A stretch of 64,000 nt of DNA, taken from the NCBI RefSeq assembly GCF_025562755.1, contig NZ_CP103300.1:1829001-1893000 (forward strand). Direction: 5' to 3'. Shown here piece after piece: positions 49,352 to 61,300 of the stretch (positions within the stretch are counted from its first letter, which is position 1; the number at the start of each line of letters is the position of its first letter). This stretch comes from Endozoicomonas euniceicola. Its GTDB lineage: Bacteria; Pseudomonadota; Gammaproteobacteria; Pseudomonadales; Endozoicomonadaceae. The translations under genes were made by a program, and so were the position numbers. A model generated the notes under the pieces. The model had not been told where the DNA came from, did not search any database, and was given only the letters and a program-made list of their open reading frames with translations.

Positions 49352-52300
49352 TTACTGAGATGATCGAGGTTGCTGAATCACACTCTGTTTTTTCAACAAA
49401 ATAGCCCAAACCCAACTTAAATTATCTCTATCCAGATGCCTGTAAGGCACTTCTATGACATCGAGGCCTACCTTTTTGTATGTCTCAACCTTCAGGATCG
49501 TCTTTCCTGTTTTTGATAATGACTCCTGGTCCGTAAAATGATGCGGCCCCTGAATTTCAATACCTAATCGATAGGGATTACCTATAAAAAAATCAAGCGG
49601 AGGTAAATTTTCAAAAGACTGTTCCTCTGAGAACTCTATATTGGGAAATTCATTAGTCAATTTGGTTTTAAAGTCATTCTGCAATTGGGAGGGACGAGTT
49701 TCGTATTTCGGATTAAAAAATGGTTCTTGCTCAAGCCATATCCCGGCTATTGTTAACAGTGGTTCCAATTGCTCGTCATTTTTTTGTTGTGCCAAAGTTT
49801 GATACCAGGATTTCACCAGCAATATTAACTGGTTATTAATTGAAACCTTTCTGGCCATAAATACCATAAAACTCCAAAGCAGCTGAGTTTGTGATAATGC
49901 TGAATATTGTTTATCAAAAGAGAAGCTATTTAATACGCCCTCAATTGTTTGAGGCTCAATAAATTCTCCCAGGAAAGCTATTGACCAAAGTATGCTGACT
50001 ATATCCTGAGAGTTAAACTTGACTTGGGGGCTCGTTCCCTCTGCCATCTGTACCACCTGCGACAACAATGCCGTCACCGCCCTGTGAATCTGATGCATTT
50101 CGAGTCCGTTCTCCACCAGTTTTGCCAGCGCCCACAGCAGGTTGGCGACCCCTTGAGAACTGAACTCAGCCTGGGGGCTCGCTCCTTCTGCCACCTGCAC
50201 CACCTGCGGCAACAGTGCCATCACCGCCCTGTGAGCCTGCTGCATTTCGAGCCCGTTCTCCACCAGTTTCGCCAGCGCCCACAGCAGCTTGGCGACTTCC
50301 TGAGGATTAAACCCGGCCTGGGGGCTCGCTCCTTCTGCCACCTGTACCACCTGCGGCAACAGTGCCGTCACCACCCTGTGGGCCTGCTGCATTCCGAGTC
50401 CGTTCTCCACCAGTTTCGCCAGCGCCCACAGCAGGTTGGCAACGTGTTGTGGAACAAAACCGGCCCGGAGGCTCGTTCCCTCTGACATTTGTACCACCTG
50501 CAACAACAGTGCCGTCACCGCCCTGTTGGCCTGCTGCATTTCGAGTCCGTTCACCACCAGTTTCGCCAGCGCCCACAGCAGGTTGGCGACTTCCTGAGCA
50601 TTAAACCCGGCCTGGGGGCTCGCTCCTTCTGCCACCTGTACTACCTGCGGCAACAGTGCCGTCACCGCCCTGTGAGCCTGCTGTATTTCGAGCCCGTTCT
50701 CCATCAGTTTCGCCAGCGCCCACAGCAGGTTGGCGACTTCCTGAGGATTAAACCCGGCCCGGAGGTTCCTTCCCTCTGCTATCTGTACCACCTGCGTCAA
50801 CAATGCCGTCACCGCCCTGTGAGCCTGCTGCATTCCGAGCCCGTTCTCCATCAGTTTCGCCAGCGCCCACAGCAGGTTGGAGACCGCTTGAGAACTGAAC
50901 CCGGCCTCGAGGCTCTTTTTCTCTGCCACCTCCACCACTTGTGGCAACAGTGCCGTCATCGCCTTGTGAGCCTGTTGCATTTCGAGTCCGTTCTCCACCA
51001 GTTTTGCCAGCGCCCACAGCAGGTTGGCGACTTCCTGAGGATTAAACCCGGCCCGGAGGCTTTTTCCCTCTGCTATCTGTACCACCTGCGTCAACAGTGC
51101 CGTCACCGCCCTGTGAGCCTGCTGCATTCCGAGCCCGTTCTCCATCAGTTTCGCCAGCGCCCACAGCAGGTTGGAGATCCCTTGAGAAGTGAACCCGGCA
51201 TGAGAGCTCGTTCCCTCTGCTATCTGTGCCACCCGCGACAACAGTGCCTTCATCGCCTTGTGAGCCTGTTGCATTTCGAGTCCGTTCTCCACCAGTTTCG
51301 CCAGCGCCCACAGCAGGTTAGTGACCCCTTGAGAATTGAACCCGGCCTCGGGGCTCGTTTCCTCTACTACCTCCCTGCTGCTCTGCTCTACCACCTGTAC
51401 CACCAGTGGCAACAGCGCCGTCACCGCACTGTTGGCTTGTCGCATCCTGAGTCCGTTCTCCACCAGTTTCCCCAGCGCCCACAGCACGTTGGAGACCCCT
51501 TGAGAGCTGAACCCGTCCCGGGGACTCGTTTCCTCTGCTATCTGTGCCACCCGCAACAACAGTGCCGTCACCGCCCTGTGAGCCTGCTGTATTTCGAGTC
51601 CGTTCTCCATGAGTTTCGTCAGCGCCCACAGCAGGCTGGCAACGTGTTGTGGAATAAACCCATCTTGGCAACTCGCTCCCTCTGCCACCTGCACCACCTG
51701 CGGCAACAGCGCCGTCACCGCACTGTTGGCCTGTTGCATCCTGAGTCCGTTCTCCACCAGTTTCGCCAGCGCCCACAGCAGGTTGGCGACTTCCTGAGGA
51801 TTAAACCCGGCCTGGGGGCTCGCTCCTTCTGCCATCTGCACCAACAGCGGCAACAGCTCCGTCACCGCACTGTTGGCCTGTTGCATTTCGAGTCCCTTCT
51901 CCACTAGTTTCCCCAGCGCCCACAGCACGTTGGAGACCCCTTGAGAGCTGAACCCGTCCCGGGGACTCGTTTCCTCTGCCGCCTGCGGCAACTGCGCCCT
52001 GCTGGCCTGCTCTGTTACCTGCACCTCTGAGCTGTTTTTTTCGTGCTTTTTCTTTGACTGCTCCGCCATCTGCACCACCTGCGGCAACAGCGCCGTCACC
52101 GCACTGCGGGTCTGTTGTATTTCGAGCCCCTTCTCCACCAGTTTCGCCAGCGCCCACACCAGACTGGAGAGCCCTTGACTCTTAAAGTTCGTGACTTGAG
52201 CCACTCGAATCAGCAAAGCTTTAGTTAAGGCGTTAATCTCCCCTGCTAAACCCCTATCGCTTACGAATGGGTAGAGCAACTGGCTTGACGTCAAGCTGTG

Positions 52301-53593
52301 TACACAGATGCTGACGCTCTTGCCACTAAACCGACTGGAAGAAATAACCTCTGCTAAATGAGTGACAAAAGGTTGTAATTGTTTTTTCTCTTCCAATGTC
52401 AGGGGAAACCCTCGTTCCTTAGTGGCTAACTTGATCCGGTGGCAAAAGTATCCATGATCTTTACCGTTGTATCTTTTCTTAAATCTTTTTGCCGCTTCCA
52501 GATCGCCTGTTTTAAACTCCTTCACCAGGCTCGCTATTGTTTCAGCTGCCCTGGTGTCCGGAGCCTTCTCTGGCATCTTCCTTGTCCCGGTGGCTCCCGC
52601 TCTTGGTTGAGGCTTGACATAAGCGACAGGCCTTTGACCTGGTTTACTGCCTGGTCTTTTTCTGTCTGGGTTGCCCCCTCTTCCTCCGGTAGCCTGTTTT
52701 ATCTTTCCTCCCCCGCCTGCTCTCCCACGGCCACTGCCTTGTCGTCCTGCTGGCTTGCTCTTTCTCGTATAGAGCCATATATGCCAGCCACCGCCCGCCG
52801 GAAGCGGGGGGTCGAAAACCTCCGGGTAGAATCGGTGCATCAGGCTTTCAAATAACCCGGACAGCATCAGCCAGTACTCTTGCTGGCTGATGCTGTAGCG
52901 ATTGCCCTGAGAATCATACCAGTAGTAAATAACCTGCCCCTGCTGATCAGTGGTTTGATAGAACCACCCGGGAAGCACACCGGCGCGTCGAACCAGCCTC
53001 AGGAAGTTATCCGGTACTCTGGCCTGAGAGAAGTCAAGGGTGATTTTCTGCGAATGACTCTCCCAACCCAGACAGAGTTCATCGTCACAGAGCAATGGAT
53101 ACAGGCTGGCGCCTGCCTTCGTGAAAGGAAGGTCACAGGGAACGGGGAAAAACAGGGGAGCTGGCTCCCCGTCAACCACTTCAGGGTCATGGCTTGCAAC
53201 CAGGCCACAGGCATCGGCTGGCAGGGAGCGACAATTGTAAGGCAGTGGATTAATTGTGTGGGTGGCAGGCTCAAGGCAGAGCAGGGTTTCAACCGAACCG
53301 GCCTCAGGGGTCGGCATGGCCGACACCATTTCAGGGTGGGCCTTCTGACCGGTGAAGCGACTATCTCCAAACCCGAAATAGCCTGCAAACGGCCAATCGA
53401 CCTGCCCGGAAGCAGACCCCCTATGACCCGCCATCATCCAGGTCATAATAGCCAGGGAACTGACCTCAGGTTTGTCGAAATTACCAATACCCAGAGCCTG
53501 CGGGACAGGCAGGTAAGGTTCGAACAAGGGATCATGTCCGTGGCATAATGGCAACAGCAACAGGAAAGCTAGAAAAAAAAAGAGTCTGGTCAT
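49352..53593 (-). CDS. OPR-RAP family copy 7
   Basis: About 1413 residues with 14 repeats, SLVWALAKLVEKG-first class. It carries the extra Lys/Glu-rich segment SKKKHEKNSSEVQVTEQASRA after the first repeat, also found in copies 2, 8 and 9. One alanine is missing from the GDLEAAKRFKKRYN helix, and nearby residues differ (KDHGYFCHRIK), so this is the most divergent copy in that domain. The N-terminal region otherwise matches copy 2 almost exactly. The alternative upstream start is 53794. Confidence 0.8.
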   Translation of the reverse strand: MTRLFFFLAFLLLLPLCHGHDPLFEPYLPVPQALGIGNFDKPEVSSLAIMTWMMAGHRGSASGQVDWPFAGYFGFGDSRFTGQKAHPEMVSAMPTPEAGSVETLLCLEPATHTINPLPYNCRSLPADACGLVASHDPEVVDGEPAPLFFPVPCDLPFTKAGASLYPLLCDDELCLGWESHSQKITLDFSQARVPDNFLRLVRRAGVLPGWFYQTTDQQGQVIYYWYDSQGNRYSISQQEYWLMLSGLFESLMHRFYPEVFDPPLPAGGGWHIWLYTRKSKPAGRQGSGRGRAGGGGKIKQATGGRGGNPDRKRPGSKPGQRPVAYVKPQPRAGATGTRKMPEKAPDTRAAETIASLVKEFKTGDLEAAKRFKKRYNGKDHGYFCHRIKLATKERGFPLTLEEKKQLQPFVTHLAEVISSSRFSGKSVSICVHSLTSSQLLYPFVSDRGLAGEINALTKALLIRVAQVTNFKSQGLSSLVWALAKLVEKGLEIQQTRSAVTALLPQVVQMAEQSKKKHEKNSSEVQVTEQASRAQLPQAAEETSPRDGFSSQGVSNVLWALGKLVEKGLEMQQANSAVTELLPLLVQMAEGASPQAGFNPQEVANLLWALAKLVENGLRMQQANSAVTALLPQVVQVAEGASCQDGFIPQHVASLLWALTKLMENGLEIQQAHRAVTALLLRVAQIAEETSPRDGFSSQGVSNVLWALGKLVENGLRMRQANSAVTALLPLVVQVVEQSSREVVEETSPEAGFNSQGVTNLLWALAKLVENGLEMQQAHKAMKALLSRVAQIAEGTSSHAGFTSQGISNLLWALAKLMENGLGMQQAHRAVTALLTQVVQIAEGKSLRAGFNPQEVANLLWALAKLVENGLEMQQAHKAMTALLPQVVEVAEKKSLEAGFSSQAVSNLLWALAKLMENGLGMQQAHRAVTALLTQVVQIAEGRNLRAGFNPQEVANLLWALAKLMENGLEIQQAHRAVTALLPQVVQVAEGASPQAGFNAQEVANLLWALAKLVVNGLEMQQANRAVTALLLQVVQMSEGTSLRAGFVPQHVANLLWALAKLVENGLGMQQAHRVVTALLPQVVQVAEGASPQAGFNPQEVAKLLWALAKLVENGLEMQQAHRAVMALLPQVVQVAEGASPQAEFSSQGVANLLWALAKLVENGLEMHQIHRAVTALLSQVVQMAEGTSPQVKFNSQDIVSILWSIAFLGEFIEPQTIEGVLNSFSFDKQYSALSQTQLLWSFMVFMARKVSINNQLILLVKSWYQTLAQQKNDEQLEPLLTIAGIWLEQEPFFNPKYETRPSQLQNDFKTKLTNEFPNIEFSEEQSFENLPPLDFFIGNPYRLGIEIQGPHHFTDQESLSKTGKTILKVETYKKVGLDVIEVPYRHLDRDNLSWVWAILLKKQSVIQQPRSSQ

Positions 53594-53891
53594 GCTGGTA
53601 AATCTCTCTTCAATAAACTCAGGACTGCTTGGCGAGGGAGTGTTCCCTTTCTGTGACGATTCTGGTTCTTTTTGCGACCAGCCAAGTGGCTGCTTAAGCC
53701 AGGCGTTCTGTTGCTGGAGTTGAGCAAGATACTCCAGAACTTTTTGGCCTGGATAGCCATGCTGGGCATTGGTCACCGGGGAGGGGAAATTCATGGCATG
53801 GAAGGATAGTCAACAGGCGCCTGACAACCAGCACTTTTTGAGAAATTACCCTTGGCGACTCGACCTCCAAGGCTATGGGTTCACCGAATAT

Positions 53892-56800
53892 TTACTGAGA
53901 TGATCGAGGTTGCTGAATCACACTCTGTTTTTTCAACAAAATAGCCCAAACCCAACTTAAATTATCTCTATTCAGATGCCTGTAAGGCACTTCTATGACA
54001 TCGAGGCCTACCTTTTTGTATGTCTCAACCTTCAGGATCGTCTTTCCTGTTTTTGATAATGACTCCTGGTCCGTAAAATGATGCGGCCCCTGAATTTCAA
54101 TACCTAATCGATAGGGATTACCTATAAAAAAATCAAGCGGAGGTAAATTTTCAAAAGACTGTTCCTCTGAGAACTCTATATTGGGAAATTCATTAGTCAA
54201 TTTGGTTTTAAAGTCATTCTGCAATTGGGAGGGACGAGTTTCGTATTTCGGATTAAAAAATGGTTCTTGCTCAAGCCATATCCCGGCTATTGTTAACAGT
54301 GGTTCCAATTGCTCATCATTTTTTTGTTGTGCCAAAGTTTGATACCAGGATTTCACCAGCAATATTAACTGGTTATTAATTGAAACCTTTCTGGCCATAA
54401 ATACCATAAAACTCCAAAGCAGCTGAGCTTGTGATAATACTGAATATTGTTTATCAAAAGAGACGCTATTTAATACGCCCTCAATTGTTTGAGGCTCAAT
54501 AAATTCTCCCAAAAAAGCTATTGACCACAGCAGGTTAGCGACTTCCAGAGGATTAAACCCGGCCTGAGGGCTCGCTCCCTCTGCCATCTGTACCACCTGC
54601 GGCAACAATGCCGTCACCGCCCTGTGAATCTGCTGCATTTCGAGTCCGTTCTCCACCAGTTTCGCCAGCGCCCACAGCAGGTTGGAGACCCCTTGAGAAG
54701 TGAACCCGGCCTGAGAGCTCGTTCCCTCTGCCATCTGTACCATCTGCGGCAACAGTGCCGCCACCGCCCTGTGAGCCTGCTGCATTTTGAGTCCGTCCTC
54801 CATCAGTTTCGCCAGTGCCCACAGCAGGTTGGCGACTTCCTGAGGATTAAACTCGGCCTGGGGGCTCGCTCCTTCTGCCACCTGTACCACCTGCGGCAAC
54901 AGTGCCGTCACCGCCCTGTGAGCCTGCTGCATTTCGAGCCCGTTCTCCATCAGTTTCGCCAGCGCCCACAGCAGGTTGGCGACTTCCTGAGGATTAAACC
55001 CAGCCCGGAGGTTCCTTCCCTCTGCTATCTGTACCACCTGCGGCAACAGTGCCGTCACCGCCCTGTGAGCCTGCTGCATTCCGAGTCCGTTCTCCATCAG
55101 TTTCGCCAGCGCCCACAGCAGGTTGGAGATCCCTTGAGAAGTGAACCCGGCATGAGAGCTCGTTCCCTCTGCTATCTGTGCCACCCGCGACAACAGCGCC
55201 GTCACCGCCCTGTTGGCCCGCTGCATTTCGAGTCCGTTCTCCACAAATTTCGCCAGCGCCCACAGCAGGTTGGCGACTTCCTGAGGATTAAACCCGGCCT
55301 CGGGGCTCTTTTTCTCTACCACCTCCACCACTTGTAGCAACAGTGCCGTCATCGCCTTGTGAGCCTGTTGCATTTCGAGTCCGTTCTCCACCAGTTTCGC
55401 CAGCGCCCACAGCAGGTTGGTGACCCCTTGAGAATTGAACCCGGCCTCGGGGCTCATTTCCTCTACTACCTCCCTGCTGCTCTGCTCTACCACCTGCACC
55501 ACCAGTGGCAAAAGCGCCGTCACCGCACTGTTGGCCTGTCGCATCCTGAGTCCGTTCTCCACCAGTTTCCCCAGCGCCCACACCACGTTGGAGACCCCTT
55601 GAGAGCTGAACCCGGCCTCGGGGCTCGTTCCTTCTGCCATCTGCACCACCAGCGGCAACAGTTCCGTCACCGCACTGTTGACCTGTTGCATTTCGAGTCC
55701 GTTCTCCACCAGTTTCCCCAGCGCCCACAGCAGGTTGGAGATCCCTTGAGAAGTGAACCCGGCATGAGAGCTCGTTCCCTCTGCTATCTGTGCCACCCGC
55801 GACAACAGCGCCGTCACCGCCCTGTTGGCCCGCTGCATTTCGAGTCCGTTCTCCACCAGTTTCGCCAGCACCCATAGCAGGTTGGAGACCGCTTGAGAAC
55901 TGAACCCGGCCTCGGGGCTCTTTTTCTCTGCCACCTCCACCACTTGTGGCAACAGTGCCGTCATCGCCTTGTGAGCCTGTTGCATTTCGAGTCCGTTCTC
56001 CACCAGTTTCGCCAGCGCCCACAGCAGGTTGGTGACCCCTTGAGAATTGAACCCGGCCTCGGGGCTCATTTCCTCTACTACCTCCCTGCTGCTCTGCTCT
56101 ACCACCTGCACCACCATTGGCAAAAGCGCCGTCACCGCACTGCTGGCCTGTCGCATCCTGAGTCCGCTCTCCACCAGTTTCGCCAGCGCCCACAGCAGGT
56201 TGGAGACCCCTTGAGAGCTGAACCCGGCCTCGGGGCTCGTTCCTTCTGCCATCTGCACCACCAGCGGCAACAGTGCCGTCACCGCACTGTTGACCTGTTG
56301 CATTTCGAGTCCCTTCTCCACTAGTTTCCCCAGCGCCCACAGCACGTTGGAGACCCCTTGAGAGCTGAACCTGTCCCGGGGGCTCGTTTCCTCTGCCGCC
56401 TGCGGCAACTGCGCCCTGCTGGCCTGCTCTGTTACCTGCACCTCTGAGCTGTTTTTTTCGTGCTTTTTCTTTGACTGCTCCGCCACCTCCACCACCTGCG
56501 GCAACAGTGCCGTCATCGCACTGTGGGTCTGTTGTATTTCGAGCCCCTTCTCCACCAGTTTCGCCAGCGCCCACACCAGGCTGGAGAGCCCTTGACTATC
56601 AAGGTCCCTGACTTGAGCCACTCGAATCAGCAAAGCTTTAGTTAAGGCGTTAATCTCCCCTGCTAAACCCCTATCGCTTACGAATGGGTAGAGCAACTGG
56701 CTTGACGTCAAGCTGTGTACACAGATGCTGACGTGCTTGCCACTAAACCGACTGGAAGAAATAACCTCTGCTAAATGAGTGACAAAAGGTTGTAATTGTT

Positions 56801-58013
56801 TTTTCTCTTCCAGTGTCAGGGAAAAACCTCGCTTCTTGGTGGCTAACTTGATCCGGTTGCAAAAGTAGCTATGATCTTTACCGTTGTATTTTTTCTTAAA
56901 CCTTTTTACTGCCGCTTCCAGATCGCCTGTTTTAAACTCCTTCACCAGGCTCGCTATTGTTTCAGCTGCCCTGGTGTCCGGAGCCTTCTCTGGCATCTTC
57001 CTTGTCCCGGTGGCTCCCGCTCTTGGTTGAGGCTTGACATAAGCGACAGGCCTTTGACCTGGTTTACTGCCTGATCTTTTTCTGTCTGGGTTGCCCCCTC
57101 TTCCTCCGGCAGCCAGTTGTATCTTTCCTCTCCTGCCTGCTCTCCCACGGCCACTGCCTTGTCGTCCTGCTGGCTTGCTCTTTCTCGTATAGAGCCATAT
57201 ATGCCAGCCACCGCCCGCCGGAAGCGGGGGGTCGAAAACCTCCGGGTAGAATCGGTGCATCAGGCTTTCAAATAACCCGGACAGCATCAGCCAGTACTCT
57301 TGCTGGCTGATGCTGTAGCGATTGCCCTGAGAATCATACCAGTAGTAAATAACCTGCCCCTGCTGATCAGTGGTTTGATAGAACCACCCGGGAAGCACAC
57401 GGGCGCGTCGAACCAGCCTCAGGAAATTATCCGGTACTCTGGCCTGAGAGAAGTCAAGGGTGATTTTCTGCGAATGACTCTCCCAGCCCAGACAGAGTTC
57501 ATCGTCACAGGGCAATGGATACAGGCTGGCGCCTGCCTTCGTGAAAGGAAGGTCACAGGGAACGGGGAAAAACAGGGGAGCTGGCTCCCCGTCAACCACT
57601 TCAGGGTCATGGCTTGCAACCAGGCCACAGGCATCGGCTGGCAGGGAGCGACAATTGTAAGGCAGTGGATTAATTGTGTGGGTGGCAGGCTCAAGGCAGA
57701 GCAGGGTTTCAACCGAACCGGCCTCAGGGGTCGGCATGGCCGACACCATTTCAGGGTGGGCCTTCTGACCGGTGAAGCGACTATCTCCAAACCCGAAATA
57801 GCCTGCAAACGGCCAATCGACCTGCCCGGAAGCAGACCCCCTATGACCCGCCATCATCCAGGTCATAATAGCCAGGGAACTGACCTCAGGCTTGTCGAAA
57901 TTACCAATACCCAGAGCCTGCGGGACAGGCAGGTAAGGTTCAAACAAAGGATCATGTCCGTGGCATAATGGCAACAGCAACAGGAAAGCCAGAAAAAAAA
58001 AGAGTCTGGTCAT
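53892..58013 (-). CDS. OPR-RAP family copy 8
   Basis: About 1373 residues with 13 repeats, SLVWALAKLVEKG-first class. A block of several repeats containing the insert VVEQSSREVVEEMSPEAGF, then SHAGFTSQGISNLLW, occurs twice in succession, which indicates an internal multi-repeat duplication. The final repeat reads NPLEVANLLWSIAFL, as in copy 2, whereas most others have NSQDIASILWSIAFL. RAP domain intact. In-frame upstream ATG at 58214. Confidence 0.8.
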   Translation of the reverse strand: MTRLFFFLAFLLLLPLCHGHDPLFEPYLPVPQALGIGNFDKPEVSSLAIMTWMMAGHRGSASGQVDWPFAGYFGFGDSRFTGQKAHPEMVSAMPTPEAGSVETLLCLEPATHTINPLPYNCRSLPADACGLVASHDPEVVDGEPAPLFFPVPCDLPFTKAGASLYPLPCDDELCLGWESHSQKITLDFSQARVPDNFLRLVRRARVLPGWFYQTTDQQGQVIYYWYDSQGNRYSISQQEYWLMLSGLFESLMHRFYPEVFDPPLPAGGGWHIWLYTRKSKPAGRQGSGRGRAGRRGKIQLAAGGRGGNPDRKRSGSKPGQRPVAYVKPQPRAGATGTRKMPEKAPDTRAAETIASLVKEFKTGDLEAAVKRFKKKYNGKDHSYFCNRIKLATKKRGFSLTLEEKKQLQPFVTHLAEVISSSRFSGKHVSICVHSLTSSQLLYPFVSDRGLAGEINALTKALLIRVAQVRDLDSQGLSSLVWALAKLVEKGLEIQQTHSAMTALLPQVVEVAEQSKKKHEKNSSEVQVTEQASRAQLPQAAEETSPRDRFSSQGVSNVLWALGKLVEKGLEMQQVNSAVTALLPLVVQMAEGTSPEAGFSSQGVSNLLWALAKLVESGLRMRQASSAVTALLPMVVQVVEQSSREVVEEMSPEAGFNSQGVTNLLWALAKLVENGLEMQQAHKAMTALLPQVVEVAEKKSPEAGFSSQAVSNLLWVLAKLVENGLEMQRANRAVTALLSRVAQIAEGTSSHAGFTSQGISNLLWALGKLVENGLEMQQVNSAVTELLPLVVQMAEGTSPEAGFSSQGVSNVVWALGKLVENGLRMRQANSAVTALLPLVVQVVEQSSREVVEEMSPEAGFNSQGVTNLLWALAKLVENGLEMQQAHKAMTALLLQVVEVVEKKSPEAGFNPQEVANLLWALAKFVENGLEMQRANRAVTALLSRVAQIAEGTSSHAGFTSQGISNLLWALAKLMENGLGMQQAHRAVTALLPQVVQIAEGRNLRAGFNPQEVANLLWALAKLMENGLEMQQAHRAVTALLPQVVQVAEGASPQAEFNPQEVANLLWALAKLMEDGLKMQQAHRAVAALLPQMVQMAEGTSSQAGFTSQGVSNLLWALAKLVENGLEMQQIHRAVTALLPQVVQMAEGASPQAGFNPLEVANLLWSIAFLGEFIEPQTIEGVLNSVSFDKQYSVLSQAQLLWSFMVFMARKVSINNQLILLVKSWYQTLAQQKNDEQLEPLLTIAGIWLEQEPFFNPKYETRPSQLQNDFKTKLTNEFPNIEFSEEQSFENLPPLDFFIGNPYRLGIEIQGPHHFTDQESLSKTGKTILKVETYKKVGLDVIEVPYRHLNRDNLSWVWAILLKKQSVIQQPRSSQ

Positions 58014-58312
58014 GCTGGTAAATCTCTCTTCAATAAACTCAGGACTGCTTGGCGAGGGAGTGTTCCCTTTCTGTGACGATTCTGGTTCTTTTTGCGACCA
58101 GTCAAGTGGCTGCTTAAGCCAGGCGTTCTGTTGCTGGAGTTGAGCAAGATACTCCAGAACTTTTTGGCCTGGATAGCCATGCTGAGCATTGGTCACCGAG
58201 GAGGGGAAATTCATGGCATGGAAGGATAGTCAACAGGCGCCTGATAACCAGCACTTTTTGAGAAATTACCCTTGGGCGACTCGACCTCCAAGGCTATGGG
58301 TTCACCGAATAT

Positions 58313-61300
58313 TTACTGAGATGATCGAGGTTGCTGAATCACACTCTGTTTTTTCAACAAAATAGCCCAAACCCAACTTAAATTATCTCTATTCAGATGC
58401 CTGTAAGGCACTTCTATGACATCGAGGCCTACCTTTTTGTATGTCTCAACCTTCAGGATCGTCTTTCCTGTTTTTGATAATGACTCCTGATCCGTAAAAT
58501 GATGTGGCCCCTGAATTTCAATACCTAATCGATAGGGATTACCTATAAAAAAATCAAGCGGAGGTAAATTTTCAAAAGCCTGTTCCTCTGAGAACTCTAT
58601 ATTGGGAAATTTATTAGTCAATTTGGTTTTAAAGTCATTCTGCAATTGGGAGGGACGAGTTTTGTATTTCGGATTAAAAAATGGTTCTTGCTCAAGCCAT
58701 ATCCCGGCTATTGTTAACAGTGATTCCAATTGCTCATCATTTTTTTGTTGTGCCAAAGTTTGATACCAGGATTTCACCAGCAATATTAACTGGTTATTAA
58801 TTGAAACCTTTCTGGCCATAAATACCATAAAACTCCAAAGCAGCTGAGCTTGTGGTAATACTGAATATTGTTTATCAAAAGAGAAGCTATTTAATACGCC
58901 CTCAATTGTTTGAGGCTCAATAAATTCTCCCAGGAAAGCTATTGACCAAAGTATGCTGACTATATCCTGAGAGTTAAACTTGACTTGGGGGCTCGTTCCC
59001 TCTGCCATCTGTACCACCTGCGACAACAATGCCGTCACCGCCCTGTGAATCTGATGCATTTCGAGTCCGTTCTCCACCAGTTTTGCCAGCGCCCACAGCA
59101 GGTTGGCGACCCCTTGAGAACTGAACTCAGCCTGGGGGCTCGCTCCTTCTGCCACCTGCACCACCTGCGGCAACAGTGCCGTCACCGCCCTGTGAGCCTG
59201 CTGCATTTCGAGCCCGTTCTCCACCAGTTTCGCCAGCGCCCACAGCAGGTTGGCGACTTCCTGAGCATTAAACCCGGCCTGGGGGCTCGCTCCTTCTGCC
59301 ACCTGTACTACCTGCGGCAACAGTGCCGTCACCGCCCTGTGAGCCTGCTGCATTTCGAGCCCGTTCTCCATCAGTTTCGCCAGCGCCCACAGCAGGTTGG
59401 CGACTTCCTGAGGATTAAACCCGGCCCGGAGGTTCCTTCCCTCTGCTATCTGTACCACCTGCGTCAACAATGCCGTCACCGCCCTGTGAGCCTGCTGCAT
59501 TCCGAGCCCGTTCTCCATCAGTTTCGCCAGCGCCCACAGCAGGTTGGAGACCGCTTGAGAACTGAACCCGGCCTCGAGGCTCTTTTTCTCTGCCACCTCC
59601 ACCACTTGTGGCAACAGTGCCGTCATCGCCTTGTGAGCCTGTTGCATTTCGAGTCCGTTCTCCACCAGTTTCGCCAGCGCCCACAGCAGGTTGGCGACCC
59701 CCTGAGAACGGAACCCGGCCCGGAGGCTCGTTCCCTCTGACATCTGTACCACCTGCGTCAACAGTGCCGTCACCGCTCTGTTGGTCTGCGGCATTTCGAG
59801 TCCTCTCTCCACCAGTTTCGCCAGCGCCCACAGCAGGTTGGCGACTTCCTGAGCATTAAACCCAGCCCGAAGGTTCATTCCCCCTGCCACCTGTACCACC
59901 TGCGGCAACAGTGCCGTCACCGCCCTGTGAGCCTGCTGCATTTCGAGTCCGTTCTCCACCAGTTTCGCCAGCGCCCACAGCAGGTTGGCAACTTCCTGAG
60001 GATTAAACCCGGCCCGGAGGTTCCTTCCCTCTGCTATCTGTACCACCTGCGTCAACAGTGCCGTCACCGCCCTGTGAGCCTGCTGCATTTCGAGCCCGTT
60101 CCCCACCAATTTCGTCAGCGCCCACAGCAGGTTGGTGACTTCCTGAGGACTAAACCCGGCCCGGGGGCTCGCTCCCTCTGCCATCTGCACCACCTGCGGC
60201 AACAGTTCCGTCACCGCCCTGTGAGCCTGCTGCATTTCGAGTCCGTTCTCCATCAGTTTCGCCAGCGCCCACAGCAGGTTGGCGACTTCTTGAGGATTAA
60301 ACCCGGCCCGGGGGCTCGTTCTCGTTCCTTCTGCCATCTGCACCACCAGCGGCAACAGCGCCGTCACCGCACTTTTAGCCTGTTGCATTTCGAGTCCGTT
60401 CTCCACCAGTTTCGCCAGCGCCCACATCAGGTTGGAGACCCCTTGAGAATTGAACCCGGCCTCGGGGCTCGTTTCCTCTACTACCTCCCTGCTGCTCTGC
60501 TCTACCACCTGTACCACCAGTGGCAACAGCGCCGTCACCGCACTGTTGGCTTGTCGCATCCTGAGTCCGTTCTCCACCAGTTTCCCCAGCGCCCACAGCA
60601 CGTTGGAGACCCCTTGAGAGCTGAACCCGTCCCGGGGACTCGTTTCCTCTGCTATCTGTGCCACCCGCAACAACATTGCCGTCACCGCCCTGTGAGCCTG
60701 CTGTATTTCGAGTCCGTTCTCCATGAGTTTCGTCAGCGCCCACAGCAGGCTGGCAACGTGTTGTGGAATAAACCCATCTTGGCAACTCGCTCCCTCTGCC
60801 ACCTGCACCACCTGCGGCAACAGCGCCGTCACCGCACTGTTGGCCTGTCGCATCCTGAGTCCGCTCTCCACCAGTTTCGCCAGCGCCCACAGCAGGTTGG
60901 AGACCCCTTGAGAGCTGAACCCGGCCTCGGGGCTCGTTCCTTCTGCCATCTGCACCACCAGCGGCAACAGTTCCGTCACCGCACTGTTGACCTGTTGCAT
61001 TTCGAGTCCCTTCTCCACTAGTTTCCCCAGCGCCCACAGCACGTTGGAGACCCCTTGAGAGCTGAACCTGTCCCGTGGGCTCGTTTCCTCTGCCGCCTGC
61101 GGCAACTGCGCCCTGCTGGCCTGCTCTGTTACCTGCACCTCTGAGCTGTTTTTTTCGTGCTTTTTCTTTGACTGCTCCGCCACCTCCACCACCTGCGGCA
61201 ACAGTGCCGTCACCGCACTGTGGGTCTGTTGTATTTCGAGCCCCTTCTCCACCAGTTTCGCCAGCGCCCACACCAGGCTCGAGAGCCCTTGACTATCAAG

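Noticed and set aside
24829..61271. Long open frames on the plus strand and in a second minus frame across the array (up to about 470 codons)
   Set aside because: They arise because the 147-bp unit is a multiple of three and poor in stops. Their products (HLHHLRQQ... and GAGETGGERTRN...) are low-complexity, and they lack the signal peptide and RAP domain found in the main frame.
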